This document shows positions 18,306 through 25,957 of a stretch of DNA of 64,000 nt, piece after piece. Every line of letters starts with the position of its first letter. The stretch's first letter is position 1. The stretch comes from Polyangiaceae bacterium. GTDB taxonomy: Bacteria > Myxococcota_A > Polyangia > Polyangiales > Polyangiaceae. The position numbers and the translations under genes are program-made. The DNA lies in NCBI GenBank assembly GCA_023150915.1, contig JAKLKA010000009.1, positions 1 through 64,000 on the forward strand, in the 5' to 3' direction. The notes below the pieces were generated by a model that ran no database searches, had not been told where the DNA came from, and saw only the letters and a list, made by a program, of their open reading frames with translations.

Positions 18306-18630
18306 GGCGGGCTTTTAGCATGAAAGAGTCAACCGACGCGAGGTTCGAGGCCGCACCGCCGAGGGGCTGCCTCGCCGGGTGGAAGCCGTTGGGCGGCCGG
18401 GCTACCACCCCAGCGGCGAGCGTGGACGCCGAGCTGGAGGCCGTGGAGGAGCGCTGGACGGAACTGCGAGCTCCAGCGCAGGACCGGAATCGTGACTTGA
18501 GAACCAAGCTCGGCCGAGCCAAGAACACGCGCGCCGCGAGCTGACCTGGATGCGTTTTCTCTTCGATGAAGACGTGAACCACGACTGGGAAGGCGTCGTG
18601 GAGTTCTTGCCGCTCACCTGAGCCCCGCGC
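18306..18630. other. 325-bp spacer with possible remnant of a small gene
   Basis: No convincing intact gene. On the plus strand a frame from ATG 18320 to 18544 encodes a charged, coiled-coil-like stretch (VDAELEAVEERWTELRAP), and in a different frame ATG 18550 to 18621 encodes a 23-residue piece with FLFDEDVNHDWEGVVEFL, which has natural-protein composition. The arrangement could be a small gene broken by one frameshift near 18530, or chance. I see no terminator, tRNA or repeat here. Confidence 0.3.
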
Positions 18631-19659
18631 TCACGGCAGCCGTTCCAGCAGCTTCAACACCCCGAGCTTGACCGGCGACCGGTGGTGCGACGCCCCGTGC
18701 CGACGGAGCACCTCTTCGCGGTGCGCTACGTACCAGTCGTAGCTGTCGGCGATCATCTCGGCGTTGCTGTACCGGGGCTTCCAGCCGATGGCCTCGGAAG
18801 TGCTGGTGATGTCGAAGAACATCTCCCGGCCGTACATCAGCGAGTGATAGTCCCCGAGCGGCGAGACCCCCAGCTTGCTGGTGACCTTCATCGCCACCAC
18901 CGTGGGTTTGAAGGGTAGCGAGCGCACCGAGCTGTGGCTGCCGGCGTGCGCCACCAGGCCCTCGAGCAGCTCGCGCATCGTGCCGAAGCGGTCGGTGCCG
19001 CAGAGAAGGACGTCGTTCTCTTTGCGGCCATCGGCCAGAAGGCAGGCCTCGGCCAGATCGTCGGCGTGCACGAACTGGTAGCGGTTGTGGCCGCTGCCAA
19101 GCAGATACACCGGGCGACTCTTCCGCACCCACTCGAACAGGATCTGGAAAATGCCGAGGCGGCCGTGGCCCAGGATGGTGCGGGGCCGGACCACGCTGAC
19201 CGACAGCCCCCGGCTGGTGACGGTCTTGGCGTACTCTTCGCCCTCGAGCTTGGCGCGGCCGTAGGCCTCGCGCGGGCTGGGTCGGGTGGCCAGGGTGACC
19301 GGGTTCGAGTCCGGTACGCCGTAGATCGCGCTGGACGAGACCAGCACCACCTTCCGCACCCCGGCCTTCAGCGCCTCGTCGAGAACGATACGCGTGCCGT
19401 CGACGTTGACCGACCAGAACTCGTGACGGTTCTTGGCCAGCGGGACCTGAGCCACGTTGTGGTGCACCACCTCGACGCCCTGCATGGCGCGCCGCACCGC
19501 GTCGCGATCGCGCACGTCGCCCCGGATCAGCTCGACGTCCTTCGGTCGATCTTCGTTGTCCACCAGGTCGAACACGCGCGCCGAGTCGCCGCGCTCGAGC
19601 AAGCGCTGCACCACGACTTCACCAAAGTACCCAGAGCCACCGGTTACCAGAGTCTTCAC
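18631..19659 (-). CDS. NAD(P)-dependent epimerase/dehydratase (extended SDR)
   Basis: 342 residues from GTG 19659. Extended short-chain dehydrogenase: nucleotide-binding TGGSGYFG at residues 6-13, GDVRDRDAV for the acidic strand, catalytic Ser/Tyr/Lys in VSSSAIYG and YGRAKLEGEE, and a substrate domain with VRPRTILG. Nucleotide-sugar epimerases, 3-beta-hydroxysteroid-type dehydrogenases and beta-keto reductases share this design. It is the last gene of a four-gene operon, seven bases after another SDR. The neighbours (GMC oxidoreductase and flippase-like protein) point to a lipid, polyol or sterol-like substrate rather than a free sugar; that is inference. Confidence 0.87.
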   Translation of the reverse strand: MKTLVTGGSGYFGEVVVQRLLERGDSARVFDLVDNEDRPKDVELIRGDVRDRDAVRRAMQGVEVVHHNVAQVPLAKNRHEFWSVNVDGTRIVLDEALKAGVRKVVLVSSSAIYGVPDSNPVTLATRPSPREAYGRAKLEGEEYAKTVTSRGLSVSVVRPRTILGHGRLGIFQILFEWVRKSRPVYLLGSGHNRYQFVHADDLAEACLLADGRKENDVLLCGTDRFGTMRELLEGLVAHAGSHSSVRSLPFKPTVVAMKVTSKLGVSPLGDYHSLMYGREMFFDITSTSEAIGWKPRYSNAEMIADSYDWYVAHREEVLRRHGASHHRSPVKLGVLKLLERLP

Positions 19660-19666
19660 GATTGCC

Positions 19667-20731
19667 TCAGAGCTTCTGGCCGTTGTCGGCCATCCAACGG
19701 ATCGAGCGGCGCATGCCCTCTTCCAGATCGACCTTCGGGTCGTACCCCAGCTCGGCTTCGGCCTTCTTCACCGAGCACGCGATGGTCTTGTTCATCTCCG
19801 ACAAGACGTGGATCTTCTGGTGGTAAAGGCCCAGCCCCTGCAGCACTTTGTCCACCAACCAGGCCACCTGACTCATGATCCCGGGCAGGCGCATGCGCTT
19901 GTGGGCAACTGCGACGCCGAAGTCCTTCTCCAGCACGCGTTCCACCGTGTCCAGGATCTCGTTCATGGTGTAGGGGCGCCGGTCGGCGATCCAGTAGGTG
20001 CCGCCGGCGGCGCGGGCCACGCGCTCGCACAGGTGCAGCCCCTGACAGATGTTGTCGACATAGGCCATGGAACGCCGGTTCTCGCCGCCGCCCACGATGG
20101 GGCCCTTGCCGTCGCGGATCATCTCGAAGAACAGGCTCTGCCGCGGCGGTTGGCCCGGGCCATAGAACCACGGCGGCCGGATGATCACGGTCTCGAGCTT
20201 TCCACGCTTGCCGGCGGCGTTCACGATCTCTTCCGCCAGCATCTTGCTCTTGCCGTAGCCCATGTACGGCGCATACGGGCTCTGCTCGTCGAACAGGTGA
20301 TCGGGGCGCGGGTTCACGCCAATGGGCGAGTTCGACGAGACGTGCACCATGCGCCGCGCACCGGCCGCCTCGGCCGCGCTCACCAGCCGGCGCGTGCCCT
20401 CGACGTTCACCTCGGTGAACTGCCTCACGCCCCGCGTGGGGTGGATGATGCCGGCGGCGTGGAACACGCTGGCGCCCGCGGCCCCCTCCAGCAGCCTCTT
20501 CACCGAGGCGTCGTCGGTCAGATCGCCCTCGACGATCTCGACGCGCGGCGAGAGCTTCTTCAAGCTGGCGGTGTCGCTGCCGGGCAGGCACAGGCAGCGC
20601 ACGCGGCGCTCGCCCAGCGGCTGCTCGAGGCCGGGCACCTCGGACAGACCAGTGACCAGGGTTTCGACGAGACGGGTGCCGAGCCAACCGGGGGCTCCGG
20701 TGACGACGGCCAGGGGGGAAGAGTCGGTCAT
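19667..20731 (-). CDS. NAD(P)-dependent oxidoreductase, 3-beta-HSD-like extended SDR
   Basis: 354 residues from ATG 20731, whose ATGA overlaps the stop of the upstream GMC oxidoreductase by four bases. Rossmann motif VTGAPGWLG, catalytic residues in VSSNSPIG and YMGYGKSKMLAEE (Tyr-x3-Lys), then RPPWFYGPGQ. The long C-terminal part, with hydrophobic helices around VAWLVDKVLQGLGLYHQK, is like that of membrane-associated 3-beta-hydroxysteroid dehydrogenase-type SDRs that act on lipids. It probably oxidises or reduces a hydroxyl made or used by the neighbouring GMC flavoenzyme. Confidence 0.87.
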   Translation of the reverse strand: MTDSSPLAVVTGAPGWLGTRLVETLVTGLSEVPGLEQPLGERRVRCLCLPGSDTASLKKLSPRVEIVEGDLTDDASVKRLLEGAAGASVFHAAGIIHPTRGVRQFTEVNVEGTRRLVSAAEAAGARRMVHVSSNSPIGVNPRPDHLFDEQSPYAPYMGYGKSKMLAEEIVNAAGKRGKLETVIIRPPWFYGPGQPPRQSLFFEMIRDGKGPIVGGGENRRSMAYVDNICQGLHLCERVARAAGGTYWIADRRPYTMNEILDTVERVLEKDFGVAVAHKRMRLPGIMSQVAWLVDKVLQGLGLYHQKIHVLSEMNKTIACSVKKAEAELGYDPKVDLEEGMRRSIRWMADNGQKL

Positions 20732-22200
20732 GAGAGTCGATCGATGAAGTGTTGGACGTTGCGCCGAGCAAAGGCCATGACGCTGCCCTGGGGGTTTACC
20801 CCAGGTGAGTCGGGCAACACACTGGCGTCGTTGACGTACAGGTTTTCGTAGCGGCGGAGCTTGCCGAACGAGTCGGCGGCGCACTTCTCGGAGCGCTCGC
20901 CGATGGGGCACGACGAGAAGGCGTGCACCGTGGTCAGGCTCAGGTTGGCCTTGGGCAGGGCCTCGTCCAGCCAGCGGATGGCCTCGTCCTCGCTGGTGAT
21001 CGACGCCATGCCCCGCACCGCCGGCAGCACCTCTTCCGCGCCGGCGGCCAAGAGCAGCGTGCACAGGCGCGCCAGCCCTTGCGAGAGGTTTTTCAGGTCG
21101 CCAGGTCCCACGTCATAGTGGATCAGCGTCGCGCCATCGCCCAGCTTCGACGGTCGCACCCAGCCGCGGCCCTCGCCGCGCACCGCCACGTAGTACGACG
21201 CCATGTTCCGGAAGCGCTGCATGCGATCCGAGGTCTCGGGCCAGTTGTCGCTCAGCCCCAGGGCCAGGTGCCCGGGCGTGAAGAACGCGCCACCCAGCGA
21301 GACGTCGGGCCAGAACTCTTTGACCTGCAAGAGCGGCAGCACGCTCTGGTGGGCGTCGATCGTCTCGGGGAAGCGCGCTGCCACCTTCAGCATGGGGTGA
21401 ACACGCAAGGTCTCGCCCACGTGGAACTTCACGCCGCTGCGGCGGAGCAGCGCCGGGGTCTCGGTCGGGCCGGCGCAGACGAAGACGTGATCGGCGTCGA
21501 TCCGCGCCAGCACTCGGCGCCCGCCTTCGACCTCGACCTCGGCCAGCACGCCGATGCAGCGATGGCGCTCGAACAGAAGCTGGTGCACGCGGCAGCGCGG
21601 AACCAGGCGCGCGCCCTTCTCGCGCGCCGTGGGCCAGAGCGCACGGCTCACTCCCCGCTTCTTGCCGGTGGGGCAGCCCGAGGCGCAGGCGTTGGTGCTC
21701 AGGCAGCCCGGCGCCGCCCGCGGCACTTCTTGGTACGCCCAGCCCATGGCCTCGATGCCCTGCGCGAACATCCGCGTGCTCTTGGGCCACTCGCGGTCGT
21801 ACTTCGAGATCCCCAGGCGCTCTTCCGCCCAGTCGAAGTGCGGGGCCATGTCGTCCACCCCCGCATCGGCCAGCCCGAACTGCGCGTGCCAGCGCAGCAG
21901 CACCTCACGCGGGGTGCGGTGCCAGAACCCGCTGTTGATCTCGGTGCTGCCGCCGACGCACGCCCCTTCGACGTAGCCCAGCGGCACTTGCCCGAGGATC
22001 GGTGTCATCCCCCGCCGCCGATAGAGCAGGCGCATCGCCTCCGGCGAGCTCTTCCCGTAGTCGTCGTCCGCGTGCTCGCCGCCCTCTTCCAGCACGGCCA
22101 CGTCGCGCCCAGCGGAAGCGAGCTCGAGGGCCGTCACCGCCCCGCCCGCGCCCGAGCCGACCACCAGCACCTCGGTCCGATGGCGTACGGCCTCAGCCAT
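20728..22200 (-). CDS. GMC-family FAD oxidoreductase (alcohol/sterol oxidase-like)
   Basis: 490 residues from ATG 22200; the longer frame upstream is unsupported because this ATG overlaps the preceding stop by eight bases. FAD site VVGSGAGGAVTALELASAG near the N-terminus; GACVGGSTEINSGFWHR is the second FAD contact. The C-terminal active site is TVHAFSSCPIG plus NLYVNDASVLPDSPGVNPQ, with the family's His and Asn. A Cys cluster (CLSTNACASGCPTGKKRG) is typical of the branch with long-chain alcohol oxidases and bacterial cholesterol-oxidase-like enzymes. It should oxidise a lipophilic alcohol. Second gene in the operon after the flippase-like protein. Confidence 0.92.
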   Translation of the reverse strand: MAEAVRHRTEVLVVGSGAGGAVTALELASAGRDVAVLEEGGEHADDDYGKSSPEAMRLLYRRRGMTPILGQVPLGYVEGACVGGSTEINSGFWHRTPREVLLRWHAQFGLADAGVDDMAPHFDWAEERLGISKYDREWPKSTRMFAQGIEAMGWAYQEVPRAAPGCLSTNACASGCPTGKKRGVSRALWPTAREKGARLVPRCRVHQLLFERHRCIGVLAEVEVEGGRRVLARIDADHVFVCAGPTETPALLRRSGVKFHVGETLRVHPMLKVAARFPETIDAHQSVLPLLQVKEFWPDVSLGGAFFTPGHLALGLSDNWPETSDRMQRFRNMASYYVAVRGEGRGWVRPSKLGDGATLIHYDVGPGDLKNLSQGLARLCTLLLAAGAEEVLPAVRGMASITSEDEAIRWLDEALPKANLSLTTVHAFSSCPIGERSEKCAADSFGKLRRYENLYVNDASVLPDSPGVNPQGSVMAFARRNVQHFIDRLS

Positions 22201-23689
22201 GGGCCTCTTCGGGCGCCGTGGTGGCGACCGGCAGGTGGCGCCGCTCTTCGGCGCCGAGCGTGGCCAGACCCGCCGGGTGCTCGTAGAAGGCGAGCAGCAC
22301 GGTGCTGCGCGGGGCGCGGAACAGCTGGCGCAGGGGGGCGATGGTCCCGAATGCCCAACCGGCCACTGCGGCGCGACGGCGGTCGAGATCCAGACCACAG
22401 AATGAACGCAGGTAGCGGACCCGCACCCAGAAGCGGAACACGCTCATGCCAATGGCGTAGAGCGTGCGCACGCGCGTGGGCAAGGCCGCGATCTGCCCCG
22501 CCAGGAAGCGGGCCGAGTCGCCCACGACGGCGGCCGACCCACCGGGGGGGAGAATGGCCTCGGTCAGCGCCCGATCGAAGTCCGACGCCTCGGCCTCTTT
22601 CGGTGGCTCGGCCAGCTGCGCGATGATCTGCATCGGCACGCCGCCTATCGTCTCGACCCGGTGCGACCGCCGAGCCGCCCGCGCCAAAGCCGCGGTGGCG
22701 CCCACCTCTACGCCGTACCAGAGCATCGCCCCCGCGCCCCACAGCGTGGCCGGCGCGTAGAAAGCGATGTGCACCAGCACCGCATAGGCGAGCGCGATCT
22801 CGGCCCCCACGCCCTGCGCAAGCAAGGCCTGCGAGCAGAAGAAGTGGAACGGGCCGACGAAGCCCGGCGTGCTGGGCACCAAGATGCCCAGGTTGGTGAC
22901 GCTCATGGCGATCACGGCCATGCCCGGCGAGGGCGCGAGCCCCAGCGCTGGCAGCACCGCCACGAACATGGCCGACTCGCACAGCCACACCACCACGCTG
23001 AGCACGCCGATCACCAGCGCGTCGAGCGGGCGTCGAAGCACCGCGGCGCCGTTCACGATGCTGGTGACCAGCCCCACCGCGGTGTCGTGCGCCCGGCGCC
23101 CCAGCGGCTGCGACAGGCGCGACGCCAGGGCCCCCAGCGCCGCCGGGAAGAACACCGCCAGCCCGAGCCCCGCGAGCGCGACGCCGAACACCAGCGCGCC
23201 CACCCGCGCCAGCTCGGCGATCCAGCCGGCGGTGTGCGTGGCCCAGCTGGCGCCGACCAGCAAGAACAAGATCGCGACGCCGTCCACCAGGCGCTCGATG
23301 AAGGTGACGGTCAGCGCTTGGGTCAGTGGAATGCCGGTGCGCTCTGCCAGCATCCCGGCCCGCACCAGCTCACCCAGGCGCGCGGGCAGCACGTTGTTGC
23401 TGGCGTACCCCACCACCACCACGTTGGTGGCGGTGGTGACCTGCAGCCCGGCTTCGCGCCGCACCAGGAACCTGAGCCGTGCCCCGCGCACGAAGTGGCC
23501 GACGACGTACGCTGCCATCGCCAGCGGGATCCACGGCAGGGGCCGCGCCGTTCGCCAGGTCTCTTTCACGCTGGCGAGATCGATGTGGCGCACCGCGACC
23601 CACAGGAACAGCGCGCTCACGCCCGCCCCCAAGACGGTGACCCAGCGTCGCGACGATTCAGAGGACATCGGGCGCCCGCTGCTTCGCAT
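22193..23689 (-). CDS. Flippase-like (LPG synthase TM/YbhN-type) membrane protein with soluble C-terminal domain
   Basis: 498 residues from ATG 23689; ATG 23668 (MSSESSRRW) is equally possible. Residues about 15-335 form the integral membrane domain of the UPF0104/LPG_synthase_TM group (RARLRFLVR, GYASNNVLPARLGELVRAGML, VTFIERLVDG, PSTPGFVGPFHFF), implicated in moving or modifying lipids. An extra region of about 130 residues follows (LTEAILPPGGSAAVVG to the end). It resembles helical small-subunit domains that accompany GMC oxidoreductases, and the gene encoding a GMC enzyme starts within its stop codon. So the protein may anchor the oxidoreductase at the membrane. First gene of the operon. 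Confidence 0.83.
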   Translation of the reverse strand: MRSSGRPMSSESSRRWVTVLGAGVSALFLWVAVRHIDLASVKETWRTARPLPWIPLAMAAYVVGHFVRGARLRFLVRREAGLQVTTATNVVVVGYASNNVLPARLGELVRAGMLAERTGIPLTQALTVTFIERLVDGVAILFLLVGASWATHTAGWIAELARVGALVFGVALAGLGLAVFFPAALGALASRLSQPLGRRAHDTAVGLVTSIVNGAAVLRRPLDALVIGVLSVVVWLCESAMFVAVLPALGLAPSPGMAVIAMSVTNLGILVPSTPGFVGPFHFFCSQALLAQGVGAEIALAYAVLVHIAFYAPATLWGAGAMLWYGVEVGATAALARAARRSHRVETIGGVPMQIIAQLAEPPKEAEASDFDRALTEAILPPGGSAAVVGDSARFLAGQIAALPTRVRTLYAIGMSVFRFWVRVRYLRSFCGLDLDRRRAAVAGWAFGTIAPLRQLFRAPRSTVLLAFYEHPAGLATLGAEERRHLPVATTAPEEAHG

Positions 23690-23897
23690 GAAAGCCGGCG
23701 GTCGTCGAGGGCCGCGGGCTTCCGAAGCGGGGCGAGGCCAGGATCAAGACCAGAGCGTCTCGACCAGCCCGGACGCCCGATGCGCTCGTCGGCCGAAAGC
23801 AGCGGGGCGCGCGGCTTCGGTGGCGGTTGAAGCTCCTTCTCGATCTGCCGGACCACCTGGGCCGAAACGGTACCGCCCTCTCGACGGGATCGTGTTT

Positions 23898-24380
23898 TCA
23901 GGCGTCCACGAGCTTCGGCTCGATGCGAACGGTCATCACTGCGGTCGCGGCCGTGTATTTCATTGCACTGCGCCACGACGCCAGCCACCCTTTCGCGAAA
24001 GGCTCGATGTGCTCGATGGTGAGGAAGCGCTTCTCCGAGCAGCGCCGCCCTTCGGCGTCCGTGAAGGTGCACTGGTCGCCGTCCCGTTCCCGCACCGCGC
24101 GCTGGACGTTGACCGGCACATGCCGCGAGTCCGGCTTGGTCTCGCGGCGCTTGCGCGGCTTACCCGCGCCGGAGCGGCGCTTCGTCTCTTCCGCAATGAG
24201 CAGGTCCAGCCCCAGCTCGAGGAGGGTGGCGAGGTCGCCGCTCGGCACCTTGTGGCTGAGCAGAGCCTGGGCCTGCTCGAGCTTCTCGCGGAACGCCGCC
24301 CGCGCGGTGAGCTCCAAGCGAACGCTCGCCGGCGACAGCGGCTCGAGGCGTGCGCGAGGGACGGGGGTCGGCGCGGGTCC
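23898..24380 (-). pseudogene. HNH endonuclease remnant
   Basis: On the minus strand, from about 24338 to 23985, the frame reads PLSPASVRLELTARAAFREKLEQ, then SGDLATLLELGLDLLIAEETKRR, then VRERDGDQCTFTDAEGRRC and FLTIEHIEPFAKG. This is the C-terminal part of an HNH-nuclease-like family that is abundant and often decayed in myxobacterial genomes. After EPFAKG the expected second half of the HNH motif is lost, with a frame change, and the N-terminal half of the family is absent. Only a fragment remains, so no activity is expected. Confidence 0.65.
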
Positions 24381-24695
24381 GGGGTTACCTGCTCCGGACC
24401 CCGACGGAAGGGGCGCGCCGGATTGCCGTCCGTGGTCTGTGGCAGCGGCAGCGTCATGGGCTCGCCGGCTCGCGAGGTGGCGCGACGCTTCGGGGTCGGA
24501 GCGGGGGTGAGCAGCACACGCCACGCACGCGGGCGGCGACCGAGTGGTGGTCACGGGCACGCCCGGGCAGGACCGGCACGACGGGACACGCGCCACGCCT
24601 CAACTGATCGAAGAAGCGTCCCCTTTTCGCAACCGTCCGGCCCGACTTCCGGGCGGGGATGGCGGTGGCGCGCGCGCGAGGCGCCACCGGCCGCG
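24381..24695. other. Spacer without recognisable gene
   Basis: GC-rich sequence between the HNH remnant and the acyl-CoA dehydrogenase. Open frames run through it on both strands, but their translations are Arg/Pro-rich and show no domain motif. It may be a further decayed portion of the HNH gene or inserted DNA. I see no repeat, tRNA or clear terminator. The stretch 23690-23897 on the other side of the remnant is similarly empty. Confidence 0.5.
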
Positions 24696-25868
24696 TCACT
24701 CGCCGTACAGCCCCAGCTCGCGGCAGATGATCTGCTGCTGGATCTCGCTCGTGCCCTCCCAGATCGGGCCGACCCGGGCGTCGCGGAAATAGCGCTCTAC
24801 GGGCAGGTCTTCCACGTAGCCGTAGGCGCCGTGGATCTGCACTGCGTCCGAGGTGATGTCCACCGCCGCCTCGGTGCAAAACAGCTTGGCCTCGCTCACC
24901 TGTCGCGTGCAGCGCGCGCCGCTGTCGAGCAGCTCCGAGGCGCGCTGCACCAGCGCCCGCGCGGCGTCGAGGCGCATGGCCATGCGCGCCACCTTGAAGC
25001 CCACGGCCTGGTGGTGGCCGATGGGCCTGTCGAACGCGCTGCGCTCTTTGGCGTACGCCAGCGACGCCTCGAACGCTGCCTGCGCCACGCCCAGGCTGAG
25101 CGCCGAGATGTACAGGCGGTTCACGTCGAGCAGCTCCATCATCTGTCGGAAACCCCGCCCCGAGCCGGTGCCACCCCCCAGCCCGCCGGCAGGCGCGAAT
25201 GCGTCGTCGAAGAACACTTCGCTGGTCTCGCTCGAGCGCATGCCCAGCTTCTTCATCGGCGGGCCGAAGCTCACCCCGGGCGTGCCACGCAAGATGACGT
25301 GAACCCCGATGCCCTTCGCGCGCTCTTGCCGGGGCAGGCCGGCGTGATCGGCGCGAACCGCCGCCACCAGGAAGGCGTCCGCCGTGGGGCCGTTCGAGAT
25401 GAACGTCTTCTGCCCGCGCAGCAGCACGCCGCCGTCGGTCTTGGTGGCGGTGGTGGTCATGCTCGCCAGATCCGAACCGCCCCGCGGCTCGGTGAAGGCC
25501 AGCGCCGGCAAGATCTGCCCCGCCATCAGCGGCTCGAGCAGCGCCTGGTTGGGCTGGTCGCCCTGCAGGCGCACCAGCACCGCCGGTGAGAGGATGCTGG
25601 CCATGGCGCCGATGGCGAACCCGCCCGCGACGCGCGCAATCTCTTCGGCCACCACGCACAGAAGCAGCGAGCCGCCGCCCGAGCCCCCGAGGGCCTCGGG
25701 CACACCCACCGACAGAAGACCGAGCTCGGCCAGGCGTGGCAGCACCCGCTCGCGCGGGAACTGCCCGCTCGCCTCGGCGCCTGCCACCAGCGGCGCGAGC
25801 TCGCGATGCGCGAATTCGCGCACAGTGTGCTGAACGGCCATCTCGTCGTCGCTCAGGCGATACCCCAT
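24696..25868 (-). CDS. Acyl-CoA dehydrogenase
   Basis: 390 residues from ATG 25868, preceded by GAGGGAAG. Flavin-dependent alpha,beta-dehydrogenation of an acyl-CoA; electrons normally go to ETF. Family signatures are all present: N-terminal helical domain with VREFAHRELAPL, LAFTEPRGGSDLASM at the FAD/substrate face, KTFISNGPTADAFLV, QIHGAYGYVEDLPVERYFRD, and WEGTSEIQQQII containing the catalytic Glu of the short/medium-chain group. Length is standard. It is divergent from the haem protein at 25958 (89-base gap) with no beta-oxidation partners nearby, so the acyl substrate is open. Confidence 0.95.
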   Translation of the reverse strand: MGYRLSDDEMAVQHTVREFAHRELAPLVAGAEASGQFPRERVLPRLAELGLLSVGVPEALGGSGGGSLLLCVVAEEIARVAGGFAIGAMASILSPAVLVRLQGDQPNQALLEPLMAGQILPALAFTEPRGGSDLASMTTTATKTDGGVLLRGQKTFISNGPTADAFLVAAVRADHAGLPRQERAKGIGVHVILRGTPGVSFGPPMKKLGMRSSETSEVFFDDAFAPAGGLGGGTGSGRGFRQMMELLDVNRLYISALSLGVAQAAFEASLAYAKERSAFDRPIGHHQAVGFKVARMAMRLDAARALVQRASELLDSGARCTRQVSEAKLFCTEAAVDITSDAVQIHGAYGYVEDLPVERYFRDARVGPIWEGTSEIQQQIICRELGLYGE

Positions 25869-25957
25869 GGCCGAAACTTCCCTCTCATCCGGCTGCGCCA
25901 CAAGTCCATGACAGCCGTCAGTGGAGCCTGCCCCGAGATTGTGGACAATCGATACCA

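Noticed and set aside
24100-25589. Plus-strand frame of about 500 codons over the acyl-CoA dehydrogenase
   Set aside because: It is the antisense image of a gene with clear acyl-CoA dehydrogenase motifs; the translation is His/Arg/Gly rich without motifs.
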